Source of the DNA: Paenibacillus lentus
GTDB lineage: Bacteria > Bacillota > Bacilli > Paenibacillales > Paenibacillaceae
Length of the DNA: 64,000 nucleotides
Assembly: GCF_003931855.1 (NCBI RefSeq)
Contig: NZ_CP034248.1
Coordinates: 4,030,001-4,094,000 of the forward strand
Reading direction: 5' to 3'
Positions within the stretch are counted from its first letter, which is position 1, and each line of letters opens with the position of its first letter. The position numbers and the translations under genes were made by a program. Of the stretch, positions 1 to 8,307 are shown piece by piece. A model generated the notes under the pieces. That model searched no databases and was not told the origin of the DNA. It worked only from the letters and a program-made list of their open reading frames with translations.

Positions 1-426
1 GATATGGAAATGACACCCCTTATGGTTTTACCCGATGAAGCGAAGGAGAGGCAGCTACATCCCCATCATCACGAAGGACATTTCCGAGGCGGACATATTG
101 TAATAGATACCGCTGAGCTGCTGAATACAGAGCCAAAGATGCTTGTAGAGGAGTTAAAACAAGGTAAGTCACTACTGCAGGTCGTTCAAGCTCGTAAAGG
201 CTGGAGCGAAGCAGAATATGTGCAGAAACTAATCGTTGTCGTCACAAAACATATCGACAAGGCTGCTGCTGAAGGAAAGTTTAGCAAAGAAAAGGCCGAA
301 ACGATGAAAATAGAACTCCCCCTCAAACTCAAAAAAGTCGTCAACCGCACTTGGAAGAGTCCAAGTAAAGGTCATCCAGTTACTGACTATCGCAACAATA
401 CAATTCAACAGCGGATGCCTGAATAA
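1..426 (+). CDS. DUF2680-like secreted-type protein, 5' end probably cut by window edge
   Basis: The first in-frame ATG is at position 4, but no stop precedes it and no ribosome binding site is visible, so the real start probably lies before the window. The visible 140 residues begin with a histidine-rich stretch (HPHHHEGHFRGGH). A repeat-like unit follows (LLNTEPKMLVEELKQGKSLL, then KLIVVVTKHIDKAAAEGKFS), of the type found in small DUF2680/YckD-like secreted Bacillus proteins, which build on 'L-G-x-D-x-x-T-L-x-x-E-L-K-x-G-K-S'. The function is not known. The histidine cluster could bind metal, but that is a guess. A perfect hairpin terminator follows at 475-509. Confidence 0.6.
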   Translation, partial: DMEMTPLMVLPDEAKERQLHPHHHEGHFRGGHIVIDTAELLNTEPKMLVEELKQGKSLLQVVQARKGWSEAEYVQKLIVVVTKHIDKAAAEGKFSKEKAETMKIELPLKLKKVVNRTWKSPSKGHPVTDYRNNTIQQRMPE

Positions 427-474
427 ACTCTATGCTTTACAAACCTGTATATAGATTATGACATCTGAAATAAA

Positions 475-509
475 GAAGAACCTCGCTTGTAGTACAAGCG
501 AGGTTCTTC
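475..509. terminator. Bidirectional rho-independent terminator
   Basis: GAAGAACCTCGCTTGT at 475-490 pairs perfectly with ACAAGCGAGGTTCTTC at 494-509 around a 3-nt loop. It lies between the convergent ends of the first gene and the AI-2E-type permease, so it can serve both. Confidence 0.8.
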
Positions 510-571
510 GAATACAACAGCTGTCCAGCCAATCAGCAGTTCTTAAGCCCAGGTCAGGGGGCTCAATCATC

Positions 572-1642
572 CTACCCTTTAACTGCTGCTTTCTTCTTTT
601 TCTTGGGCTTCACTGTTAGCCCACTGACCGGAACTTCAAGAATATCGAGAAGGAAAATAAAGACCGGCACACCGACGATTAGTCCCCATACCCCGAAAAA
701 ATGCTCCGAGACTAATAGAATCATAAATGTATAGAAAATAGGCAAATGCGTCTTGTTAGACATGAATTTCGGATTAAGGAAGTATGCTTCGAACGCGTGG
801 ACTACCGCGATCATAACCAGAACGTATACGATTTTAATCAATCCGCCTATTTTAAATGCAATCGCACATAACGGAATGAGTGAAATAATAACGCCCATTA
901 CCGGAACCAGTCCGAGCAAAAAGATCATAATTCCAATCGCGATCAGGTTTGGGAATCCGAAGATCCAAAGAAAGATCGTAGACAAGATCGCATTTACGGT
1001 AGCTATTAGAAATTGAACCTCGATTACTTTACCAAAGGAAGTAACGAATTTATTACCGAAATACTCAAGCTCGTTAAACAGAAATGCTGCCCGGCTCTCT
1101 TTGAATTTCGCGGTAAAATTCGTAACCTTCTCCTTTTCCAACAGGAAGAATAAGCTTAGGATGATTGCAATGAATAAATTCAAGCTCCATTTTCCAATAT
1201 CCGAGACGGTTTTAAGCAAGAAATTAAAGCCGTTGCCTACGTACTTCGATAGATCGATTTCCTTCAAAGAGTCGACTAGAAAATTCAACAGCACATTATC
1301 CGGCAAATTCGTCGGAGGATTATCATAGAACGAAATCACCTGATTGACTAAGTCATTGAATTCTTCCAGAAATACAGGCAGATAATAATATACCGTAGTA
1401 ACAAGTAAGGTCAGTATAATAGTATATATGAGCAGTATCGTAATGCTACGGTTAATCTTTACGATCTTATCAACATTGCGTGTAATGAAATTATGTAAGC
1501 GATTGATGAGATAGGTCAGTATAAAGGTGATCAGCAACATGTTCAACATGCTTCGTGAAAAATAGAGGATCAAGATGACGAATAACAAAGCAAGAAACCT
1601 GCGGAAGCCCGCGATTTGAAATAGCTCTTTAAAAAAAGTCAT
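572..1642 (-). CDS. AI-2E family (YtvI/PerM-type) membrane permease
   Basis: A 356-residue polytopic membrane protein. A hydrophobic pair lies at residues 12-45, another hydrophobic segment at 65-90, an amphipathic middle region follows, and a C-terminal block of closely spaced transmembrane helices (about 150-335) contains IGIMIFLLGLVPVMGVIIS and a terminal lysine-rich tail (KPKKKKKAAVKG). This layout is typical of the AI-2E exporter superfamily (TqsA, YhhQ/PerM, YtvI), whose members move autoinducers or ions; the substrate cannot be read from sequence. The ATG follows AAGGAG by about 12 nt. The gene stands alone, with terminator 475-509 downstream. Confidence 0.85.
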   Translation of the reverse strand: MTFFKELFQIAGFRRFLALLFVILILYFSRSMLNMLLITFILTYLINRLHNFITRNVDKIVKINRSITILLIYTIILTLLVTTVYYYLPVFLEEFNDLVNQVISFYDNPPTNLPDNVLLNFLVDSLKEIDLSKYVGNGFNFLLKTVSDIGKWSLNLFIAIILSLFFLLEKEKVTNFTAKFKESRAAFLFNELEYFGNKFVTSFGKVIEVQFLIATVNAILSTIFLWIFGFPNLIAIGIMIFLLGLVPVMGVIISLIPLCAIAFKIGGLIKIVYVLVMIAVVHAFEAYFLNPKFMSNKTHLPIFYTFMILLVSEHFFGVWGLIVGVPVFIFLLDILEVPVSGLTVKPKKKKKAAVKG

Positions 1643-1807
1643 TATAAGCGACCTGCTCCTTTAATTCAAACTAACTAACGGTATATAGGCAATTACAGAT
1701 TTAGGTCTAAATCTAATCTATTTCCTTAGGTTTATCTTAAGGCAGTATATAGGTGAAAGCAAGTCAGCGAAGATTGTTTTTTACTAAAATTACGGTAAAA
1801 CGCAAAG

Positions 1808-1838
1808 AGTCCTGCCAATAAACAAGCTGGGCAGGACT
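1808..1838 (-). terminator. Terminator of the lactonase gene
   Basis: AGTCCTGCC at 1808-1816 pairs with GGCAGGACT at 1830-1838. On the minus strand the hairpin is followed by CTTTGCGTTTT, just past the stop of the lactonase-family gene. Confidence 0.7.
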
Positions 1839-1851
1839 ATAGATATGATTG

Positions 1852-2937
1852 TTATAGTTGAAATAATACAGGCTGTACGCACACGGGCTTCGAGATTTGT
1901 GCGGTATGCCCCGTGAAATTCAATTTACCGGTAGCCGAATCTACGCGGAATACGGCTAAATTGTCCGAGTCGCGGTTAGCCACAATGAGATACTCCCCTG
2001 TTGGTGTCAGTGCGAAATGGCGCGGATGCCCGCCTTCGCTCGAGGTATGCTGAACCAGGCTCAATTTGCCGTTGGTTTGATCGATGGCAAAGACAACGAT
2101 ACTGTCATGGCCCCGGTTGGAGCCGTAAAGATACTTCCCGTCACGGGAAATAGCAACCTCGGCCGTCGTATTCTCTCCCTTAAAATCCTCTGGCAAGGTC
2201 GGCACCGAATCAATCACGGAAAGCGTTCCAGCTTCTGGATCAAATGTGTACAACGTAAGCGAGGAGTTCACTTCATTGATCGAATACAGCCATTTGCCGT
2301 TCGGGTGAAATGCGAGATGACGAGGACCTGCAGCGGCTTCCGTCTGCATTTCACTGTGATAGACCAGCTGGTCGCGCTCTGCATCCAGGCGATAAACAAA
2401 CACTTTATCCAGCCCTAAATCAGCAACGAGAACATAGCGGCTATCCGCCGTGAACAACGCAGAGTGCGGATGCGGTCGATCTTGCCGCACAGGATCTGCG
2501 CCCTGGCCTTCGTGCTGACGCTCATCGACTTGACGGTCTACAAGTCCATCGTCCTGCAAACGAACTAATCCTACGTTGCCGCCGTGATAGCCGGATACGA
2601 CAACATAACGGCTCTGGGGTTCAAGCTCGATATGAGAGGTCGATGGCTGCAGGGTAAATGCCCGATTCAATTCCTCCAGGCTTCCCGCCGCAGGGTCGAT
2701 GGCAAAGCTTACTGTCTCGCCGATACGTCCCCCGTTTTGCGTTGTCGTTTCTGAGATGGCATACAGCTTCCTGCGCTCTTTATCGACCTTAAGGAAAGTC
2801 GGATTTTTAAGCCCAGATGCTTCGCTTAAGCGCGTTAGCTCCCCTGTGGATGGGTTCATCTCTACCACATATACTCCGGAATCAGCGGCTTCGGCATAAG
2901 AGCCTATGTATAACAGCAGTCGTTGTTGTTCTGACAC
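1852..2937 (-). CDS. pgl: Lactonase family protein (6-phosphogluconolactonase-type beta-propeller)
   Basis: The product has about 361 residues, the usual size of the seven-bladed YkgB/Pgl lactonases that hydrolyse 6-phosphogluconolactone in the oxidative pentose phosphate branch. Diagnostic stretches are LLYIGSYAEAADSGVYVVEM at the N-terminus, PHPHSALFTADSRYVLVADL in the middle, PRHLAFHPNGKWLYSINE, and GGHPRHFALTPTGEYLIVAN near the C-terminus. These are repeats in which each blade carries a 'P-R-H-x-A-x-x-P-x-G' signature. A longer frame opens at a GTG at 2946, but the GTG at 2937 is better placed behind GAAGGAG, so 2937 is chosen. No signal peptide is seen, so the protein is cytoplasmic. Confidence 0.88.
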   Translation of the reverse strand: MSEQQRLLLYIGSYAEAADSGVYVVEMNPSTGELTRLSEASGLKNPTFLKVDKERRKLYAISETTTQNGGRIGETVSFAIDPAAGSLEELNRAFTLQPSTSHIELEPQSRYVVVSGYHGGNVGLVRLQDDGLVDRQVDERQHEGQGADPVRQDRPHPHSALFTADSRYVLVADLGLDKVFVYRLDAERDQLVYHSEMQTEAAAGPRHLAFHPNGKWLYSINEVNSSLTLYTFDPEAGTLSVIDSVPTLPEDFKGENTTAEVAISRDGKYLYGSNRGHDSIVVFAIDQTNGKLSLVQHTSSEGGHPRHFALTPTGEYLIVANRDSDNLAVFRVDSATGKLNFTGHTAQISKPVCVQPVLFQL

Positions 2938-3043
2938 TCTGGTCACTCCTTCTCTATAATATCTTGTCTTCTATTCTTCCGTACTTTCTGCCAAATGTCC
3001 AGTCCGGCAAAGGATGGAAATATTTTAAATTTAATCTGAACAC

Positions 3044-3072
3044 TACACAAAACTCGAAAAATATGTTATACT
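3044..3072 (+). promoter_or_regulatory. Predicted sigma-A promoter for the LytTR gene
   Basis: TACACA (3044-3049, four of six matches to TTGACA) and TATACT (3067-3072, five of six matches to TATAAT) are separated by 17 nt and lie about 40 nt upstream of the LytTR gene. This is a motif call only. Confidence 0.5.
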
Positions 3073-3085
3073 GCAAGCGCTTCCA
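3072..3085 (+). promoter_or_regulatory. Candidate cre site (CcpA operator)
   Basis: TGCAAGCGCTTCCA fits the core of the catabolite-response consensus (TGNAANCGNWNNCW) at every defined base. It starts at the end of the predicted -10 box and covers the likely transcription start, a position where CcpA binding normally represses. Confidence 0.65.
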
Positions 3086-3112
3086 CAACATCATCTAAAG
3101 GGGGATTTTGGA

Positions 3113-3466
3113 ATGATGAATGTCGGACTTGAGGAAAAGAACGTCTACGAGGCCCTCGATCCACATGACGCTTATTTCTTCAAAGTAGGAGGTCACGGCT
3201 TAGTTTGTTTTCATGGCAGAAACTACAGTATAAAAAAGAGACTATCTGCTGATCAAACCTCAAAACTAATTTCGGACTCCTCATTTTACCGCGTAAGCAC
3301 CAACTGTTACGTCAACTTGCGTAAGGTTACGGAAATCCAGGACAATGTCCTGCTGTTCAGGGATCAAGTTCATGGCATCAAAACGATTAATGTACCAAGA
3401 AGAAACTTGGAGCAGATCAAGCGCCTCTTGCCTGAACGCAGCAAGAGTGTAGCAGAAGTCGGCTAA
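3113..3466 (+). CDS. Stand-alone LytTR DNA-binding domain protein
   Basis: This 117-residue protein is essentially one LytTR domain. SSFYRVSTNCYVNLRKVTEI (residues about 55-76) and a basic IKTINVPRRNLEQIKRLL tail match the family's 'F-x-R-x-H-r-S-y-l-V-N' core, although the usual histidine is replaced (VSTNCYVN). No receiver domain and no membrane segment are present, so it lacks the sensory half of AgrA/LytR regulators. It begins with ATG-ATG behind AAAGGGGGAT and ends before terminator 3493-3540. The cre site suggests expression responds to carbon status. Its DNA target is unknown. Confidence 0.8.
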   Translation: MMNVGLEEKNVYEALDPHDAYFFKVGGHGLVCFHGRNYSIKKRLSADQTSKLISDSSFYRVSTNCYVNLRKVTEIQDNVLLFRDQVHGIKTINVPRRNLEQIKRLLPERSKSVAEVG

Positions 3467-3492
3467 TCTGCCGCATTCGATCGTACCCAAGC

Positions 3493-3540
3493 AAAAAGCA
3501 GCCTGATGCTCCGCATTGACGGAGATCAGCGCTGCTTTTT
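3493..3540 (+). terminator. Terminator of the LytTR gene
   Basis: AAAAAGCAGC at 3493-3502 pairs with GCTGCTTTTT at 3531-3540, with a GATGCTCCG/CGGAGATC inner stem. The trailing T run suits plus-strand termination. Confidence 0.8.
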
Positions 3541-3599
3541 GTATGTCTGGCTTAAGCTAGCTATTGATCGCTACTAGGCTAACTTTGCATGCTTTCATG

Positions 3600-4601
3600 C
3601 TATTTTGATGGCTTTAAGTAAAATCTAGCAGTCTCCTCCCAAATTTCACCCGGTGCCAAGCTGAACAACCCAATTTCATCCGCAGGCAAATTCACATGCG
3701 GCGCATTCACCAAGTTAATTTGCGGTTCCGGACAGAAAAATCCTTCCGTCCCCCCATTGTTCCAAATCATCCATTGCTTGTAGGATGTTCCTACATCATA
3801 AACTAGCGTTAGACCCAACTTGGAATCGGTCAGTTCCATACGATTACGGCCGTTTTGCGGCAGAGCCGTATAGTGGTTATCCAATGAAGTAAAGTAAGGG
3901 TACACTCCTTCGCTCTTCATCGCTTCTTCCTCTACAGTTAACGGCTGATACTTCCCAGTCGGCAGCATCCGTTCATTCAGCTCCCATCGCTCGCCGATCG
4001 TGAACTTCATTCGATAATCACTGGCCTGGCTGCCACTTGCGAACGGGGCGTTTACAGCGGTATGGAAGGCCAAGAGACAAGGCATCTCTCCTTCACCGTC
4101 GTTGCGAACGAACACATGCTGTGCCAATCCATGCTCACTCAGCGTATATTTCAAGCGCACCGTAAATTTGAACGGCAGGAAACGATAGACCTCATGCGCT
4201 TCATCCACACTAACCTTTACGCTCACATAGCTCTCCTGTTCCGTGTTGCCGAACTCTTCCACCTGCCATGGTATCGTATGTAAGAAGCCATGCAGATGGT
4301 TTCCCGTAGCCTCCTCATTAACCGGAAACTGATATGTCGTCCCTTTCCATGGAAACTTTCCATCTTCATAACGGTTTGGCGGGAAAAGTACAGGAATTCC
4401 ATACACGCCCGGATTGCTGCGGAACTCATCCATCTCGGTCTGGGCTGGCTCTCGCAAGAAGCGGAAACCGCTTACGTTATCCCGAAAAGCAATCAGATTA
4501 CCGCCAACATTCGGCACCAGCGCTGCTTCATATTTACCAGCCTGCAGCCATACGGCCTTCTCGCCTTGATAAGTACCTTCATAAGCTCTAAATTGCGTCA
4601 T
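3600..4601 (-). CDS. Aldose 1-epimerase (galactose mutarotase-like)
   Basis: A 333-residue protein of the aldose epimerase fold, which interconverts alpha and beta anomers of hexoses. Seen are YEAALVPNVGGNLIAFRDN near the N-terminus, NHLHGFLHTIPWQVEEFG (the family's 'N-H-x-H-G' substrate-binding histidine), LLAFHTAVNAPFASGS (the second histidine region), and a C-terminal WNNGGTEGFFCPEPQ that supplies the catalytic glutamate (family knowledge). The ATG follows AAGGGAG by about 9 nt. It lies 63 nt downstream of the MFS transporter gene on the same strand and is probably co-transcribed with it. A sugar-uptake role for the pair is inferred. Confidence 0.88.
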   Translation of the reverse strand: MTQFRAYEGTYQGEKAVWLQAGKYEAALVPNVGGNLIAFRDNVSGFRFLREPAQTEMDEFRSNPGVYGIPVLFPPNRYEDGKFPWKGTTYQFPVNEEATGNHLHGFLHTIPWQVEEFGNTEQESYVSVKVSVDEAHEVYRFLPFKFTVRLKYTLSEHGLAQHVFVRNDGEGEMPCLLAFHTAVNAPFASGSQASDYRMKFTIGERWELNERMLPTGKYQPLTVEEEAMKSEGVYPYFTSLDNHYTALPQNGRNRMELTDSKLGLTLVYDVGTSYKQWMIWNNGGTEGFFCPEPQINLVNAPHVNLPADEIGLFSLAPGEIWEETARFYLKPSK

Positions 4602-4664
4602 TTGAATAATCTCCCTTCACTAGTAACAAGTTTAAGTATAGTATCTATCAAACTTGGCACTGCA

Positions 4665-5927
4665 TCAAACATCTCGCAGTATGCGCCTACCCAACACGAG
4701 CGCTAGTACAATCATCGCCGAGCCAACAACAAGCTGCATCCCGAATACTTGAGCCCATTTCGCCCAATCCGCAATCCATTCATAGACCTTGCCACCAAGA
4801 AGGGGGCCAAAAAATGCGGCAACACCTGTAATCGCCGAATACATCGCCATATACATCGGACGTTCGCTTTTCGGGGTGTCTCCAATCATGAAATTGAATG
4901 CTAGTTGGTTGAAGCCCCCGACACCAATCCCGAACAGCATATGGGCGGAGAACAATACCGGCAGCTGGGGAAATGCGGAGAGCAAGCCCCAGGATAAGAT
5001 TGAAGCCGCGATGATTGGCAACGTCCAAAACAGCAGACGTCTGTTGCTATACCTCGCATTCAAGTTCCCCCATATGTAGAAACTCCCCATCATCGTAAGG
5101 GTTTGGGAAACGCTCAGCAAGGAAATCGTTTGGTAATTAATTTTCAATAGCTCCAGCATAACATATGAATATAAGGGCACAACCAGGTTTTGCAAAAACA
5201 AAAAACTGGCCAAGAACAAAGTGGCTTTAATAAATGAGCTGTCCTGGAGCGGCTTGCGCAACATAGGTAAGAACTTGCTCTCCACAGAGCGCTCGAACGT
5301 AACATCCGGATAGAACATAAAAGTAATAATATTAGCTAACGCACATACCCACACAATAATATACAAATACAGGAAACCTTGGCTTTCTGGAAAACGATCC
5401 AGGAGCATTCCGCCGATGAACATCGTCAGCGTTCCAAGCGCATTCAGGAAAGTATTCCTGATGCCGAAATAACGACCCCTTACACGAGCTGGTACGATGT
5501 CGCTAATGAGTGAGTTCCATAACATAGCCCCAACCGTATTAAACAGGAATGCCGCTACATAAAATGCTATAAATGCACTGACCCAATACTGCTGAGGAAA
5601 TAGAAATGGGACAAGCCCGGTAAACGCCCATAAAATCCGGTGCAATGAAATAAATAACACGAGTGCCCATTTTCGGCTTGTCAGCCGCTGAATGAGAAAA
5701 GCCACAGCGATTTGAGCAATATTCACAAAGGTCGTAATCGCCAGTACAAACCCCAATTGGCCAGATGTAGCTCCCAAATACAGCAAATACCCGGTTAAGA
5801 ACTGCCCGCCCAGCAAAGTATGGAAGATGACGGACGGTACACCTTCCCAGGTCGCAATAGCCAGATTTCTACGCTGCAGAGACGTTTTTCGCCGTGTGTA
5901 CAATTTCAGTTTAATGATGTCCCTCAT
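4665..5927 (-). CDS. MFS transporter, about 12 membrane helices
   Basis: A 420-residue major facilitator protein with roughly twelve hydrophobic segments. The loop VPARVRGRYFGIRNTFLNAL (about residues 150-170) corresponds to the conserved MFS loop motif, and TPKSERPMYMAMYSAITGVA occupies the equivalent place in the second half. The start is preceded by GAAGGAG at 7 nt. The substrate cannot be read. Because the mutarotase-like gene follows closely, a sugar or sugar-derivative is plausible. Confidence 0.85.
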   Translation of the reverse strand: MRDIIKLKLYTRRKTSLQRRNLAIATWEGVPSVIFHTLLGGQFLTGYLLYLGATSGQLGFVLAITTFVNIAQIAVAFLIQRLTSRKWALVLFISLHRILWAFTGLVPFLFPQQYWVSAFIAFYVAAFLFNTVGAMLWNSLISDIVPARVRGRYFGIRNTFLNALGTLTMFIGGMLLDRFPESQGFLYLYIIVWVCALANIITFMFYPDVTFERSVESKFLPMLRKPLQDSSFIKATLFLASFLFLQNLVVPLYSYVMLELLKINYQTISLLSVSQTLTMMGSFYIWGNLNARYSNRRLLFWTLPIIAASILSWGLLSAFPQLPVLFSAHMLFGIGVGGFNQLAFNFMIGDTPKSERPMYMAMYSAITGVAAFFGPLLGGKVYEWIADWAKWAQVFGMQLVVGSAMIVLALVLGRRILRDV

Positions 5928-6148
5928 GATGACACTCCTTCTAGTTCCTAATCCTCACTCGTGGAACCACTTCATGTCTATTCTGTTAAGTCCGGATTCG
6001 CGCCAAATCAATTATTCGGCAAATCACTCCTTTATGTCGTGGTAACAGCAAAATTTCCATTCGTTCTAAATTAACAGTATAATAAATACGTGGGTTTCTT
6101 TCCATACACTTTCTATACATAATGAGAAGAAACAGAGGAGATTTTGGC

Positions 6149-7027
6149 ATGGACGAATTGAAAAAAGCATATGAACAGCTGGGCCTTCCCGAGAACGCTT
6201 CCAGAGAAGAAGTTGAACAAGCTTTTGATTTGGTGCTGCGCAAGTCCCGTTCTCGCAAAGGAGTAGACGAAGCAGACGATTATGAACGCTCGCTGCAATC
6301 TTATAAGCTCATCACTGAACATGAGGATCAACGTAAAATTGAACAAATGAGTCAGGAAAGATACGCCAAATGGGGAAAATTCGCAGGCACTGCGGAGAAA
6401 ATCGACGACTTCTTCCGAATTTACAGAACCCGAGTCATTATCGGCATCATCGCGATCATCGTACTTATATTTGGAATCAACGCCTTTGTGGATTATCGTG
6501 CAGAGCAAAAACGTATCGCCGCACTGCCCCCTCTTGATCTATCCGTCTTAATAATTGGCAACTTCGCAGTCGATGAGATGAATAATGGTGAAGAAGCACT
6601 CAAGCAAGCGATATTGGCACAATTTCCGGAATGGAATCGGGTAGATTTGCAAATCGTCTACGTACCTGAGCAGGGTGAGATGGTATACCGACAAAAGGCG
6701 ATGGCTGTCATTGCAACAGAGAAGCCTGATTTATATATTATCGACAGATCAACTTTCGACTGGATCTCTGGAGGCGGCGGCTTTAAAAATCTCCAGGAAG
6801 AGAGCAATAGTGTGCTAAGCTCTGTCCTTCCTGACCATGCTGCACTGCGTGCTCAGGCAGAGGAAGATCCTGAACCCCAGGTATATGCTGTCGATCTGAC
6901 AGCCAGTGAACTTGCAGATCAGCTTCCGCTTGCAAAGAAGGAAATGATCGCTGCATTAGGCTGGAACGAAGAAAGATACGACAACACCCTTCTGTTTATT
7001 AAGCGTTACTTGGAAAATATGAATTAA
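6149..7027 (+). CDS. J-domain-like single-pass membrane protein
   Basis: The chosen ATG (6149) sits 8 nt behind GAGGAG; a longer frame from 6122 has no such site. The 292-residue protein opens with a DnaJ-like segment (DELKKAYEQLGLPENASREE and a second helix up to about residue 65) but lacks the HPD triplet needed to stimulate Hsp70. A single transmembrane helix follows (about residues 102-122, VIIGIIAIIVLIFGINAFVD), then an extracytoplasmic domain of about 165 residues (LPPLDLSVLIIGNFAVDEMN onward). The function is unknown; a scaffold or sensor is more likely than a classical co-chaperone. A strong terminator follows. Confidence 0.75.
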   Translation: MDELKKAYEQLGLPENASREEVEQAFDLVLRKSRSRKGVDEADDYERSLQSYKLITEHEDQRKIEQMSQERYAKWGKFAGTAEKIDDFFRIYRTRVIIGIIAIIVLIFGINAFVDYRAEQKRIAALPPLDLSVLIIGNFAVDEMNNGEEALKQAILAQFPEWNRVDLQIVYVPEQGEMVYRQKAMAVIATEKPDLYIIDRSTFDWISGGGGFKNLQEESNSVLSSVLPDHAALRAQAEEDPEPQVYAVDLTASELADQLPLAKKEMIAALGWNEERYDNTLLFIKRYLENMN

Positions 7028-7040
7028 ATGAATGATACGA

Positions 7041-7073
7041 GCACGAAGCGATTTCACCGCTTCGTGCTTTTTT
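7041..7073 (+). terminator. Strong rho-independent terminator
   Basis: GCACGAAGCG (7041-7050) and CGCTTCGTGC (7058-7067) form a 10-bp perfect stem followed by six T residues. Confidence 0.88.
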
Positions 7074-7125
7074 AGCGCACTTTTTGCGATTGATTTATCT
7101 CTGGGCTTCAATTATGATATGGTTA

Positions 7126-7139
7126 TAAACGCGCGTTTA
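7126..7139. promoter_or_regulatory. LacI-type operator, autoregulatory site
   Basis: TAAACGCGCGTTTA is a perfect 14-bp palindrome with a central CG step, as LacI/GalR proteins prefer. It lies 17 nt before the start of the LacI-type gene. The same word with one change recurs at 8272-8285 before the phosphorylase gene. Confidence 0.8.
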
Positions 7140-7156
7140 CAGAAAGAGTGATTAGC

Positions 7157-8215
7157 ATGCGCAGCGAAGATATCGCTAAGTTGGCCGGGGTGTCACGCAG
7201 TACCGTATCCCGCGTCATCAACAATTATCCTAACGTCCCGGAGGCTACCCGGGCCAAAGTTCTTCAAGTCATTGAGCAGCACCATTACGAGCCGAACAGC
7301 TTTGCCCGTGCACTAGCCGGCAAGCGGACGGACACGATCGGACTGTTCGCGATCAGCATGAGTGAAAAGCAGGATGCTCGGCGCATATACCAGAACAGCT
7401 ACTTTGCGCCGATCGTCGATCTCGTGGTCGACACAGCCAACGCCAAGGGATTTTACGTGCTGATCCACACGGTATACTCACGCAGTGATTTTCAGAAGGT
7501 CAAACAGGCATTCCAGCAGAAGCGAATAGACGGCGGGATTCTCGTGGGTACCCAAAAAGATATCGAACTCGTACGTGAAATGGTCGGACAAGGCGCACCT
7601 CTCGTTCTAATCGATTATGACATTGCGGAAATTACTGCTGAACGCCTCGACAAAAACCATTTAGCTATCATTAACTCGATGGATTATGAGGGTACGGTTG
7701 AAGCTATGGAATATCTGATTGGACTAGGCCATAAGCATATCGGCATCATCCAAGGACGACTGAATACTTATTCCGGTCGTGAGCGCTATATGGCATATGA
7801 AAATACGCTGAGGAGGCATCATCTGCCGATTCCAGAAAGCAGCATCCTTCAAGGTGACTTCCTGAAGGATCAAGCCTACACCGCGGTAATGAACCTGCTC
7901 GATTCCGGCAAAGAACTGCCCTCGGCCCTATTCTGTTCCAATGATGATATGGCAATCTCAGCCATGGAAGCCTTTACAGAACGCGGCATATCTGTTCCCA
8001 ACGATCTGTCCATCGTCGGCTTTGACGATGCGCAGCTTGCCTCTCGCGTCAATCCCAAGCTGACCTCGGTCAGCCTGCCGATCGAAGAGATGTCCAAAGC
8101 CGCTGTGGACACTATCATTCGTCTTTGCAACGGGGAACAGACGGGTTTCAGCACGCTAAGCTTTCCTACAAGACTGGTGATTAGAGATTCTTGCAAACCG
8201 AGGCCAGCGCAGTAG
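7157..8215 (+). CDS. LacI family transcriptional regulator
   Basis: The protein has about 352 residues. RSEDIAKLAGVSRSTVSRVI at residues 2-21 is the canonical LacI helix-turn-helix and hinge start, followed by a periplasmic-binding-protein-like effector domain (TIGLFAISMSEKQDA through LVIRDSCKPRP). ATG 7157 gives the normal LacI N-terminus; a GTG at 7148 adds three residues. The gene is flanked by matching operators at 7126-7139 and 8272-8285, so it probably represses itself and the downstream cellobiose phosphorylase gene and releases on a cello-oligosaccharide or its phosphate. The ligand is inferred from the target gene only. Confidence 0.9.
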   Translation: MRSEDIAKLAGVSRSTVSRVINNYPNVPEATRAKVLQVIEQHHYEPNSFARALAGKRTDTIGLFAISMSEKQDARRIYQNSYFAPIVDLVVDTANAKGFYVLIHTVYSRSDFQKVKQAFQQKRIDGGILVGTQKDIELVREMVGQGAPLVLIDYDIAEITAERLDKNHLAIINSMDYEGTVEAMEYLIGLGHKHIGIIQGRLNTYSGRERYMAYENTLRRHHLPIPESSILQGDFLKDQAYTAVMNLLDSGKELPSALFCSNDDMAISAMEAFTERGISVPNDLSIVGFDDAQLASRVNPKLTSVSLPIEEMSKAAVDTIIRLCNGEQTGFSTLSFPTRLVIRDSCKPRPAQ

Positions 8216-8233
8216 CCAAATTAAAGGATCACA

Positions 8234-8259
8234 GGGTTCTCTCCCATGGAGAGATTCCC
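8234..8259 (+). terminator. Hairpin between regulator and phosphorylase genes
   Basis: GGG-TT-CTCTCC, CAT loop, then GGAGAG-ATT-CCC form a stem just after the regulator stop. Only a weak T run follows (CTTTG), so it may be a partial terminator or an mRNA processing structure. Confidence 0.4.
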
Positions 8260-8271
8260 TTTGCACCAAAA

Positions 8272-8285
8272 TAAACGCGCGTTCA
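8272..8285. promoter_or_regulatory. LacI-type operator upstream of cellobiose phosphorylase
   Basis: TAAACGCGCGTTCA matches the operator at 7126-7139 in 13 of 14 positions and lies 22 nt before the phosphorylase start codon. Confidence 0.78.
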
Positions 8286-8307
8286 CAAGCGAAAGGAGCT
8301 AATAAAT

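Noticed and set aside
4290-4706. 138-codon plus-strand frame over the mutarotase and MFS gene ends
   Set aside because: It is the complement of two well-supported genes and has no family-like pattern.
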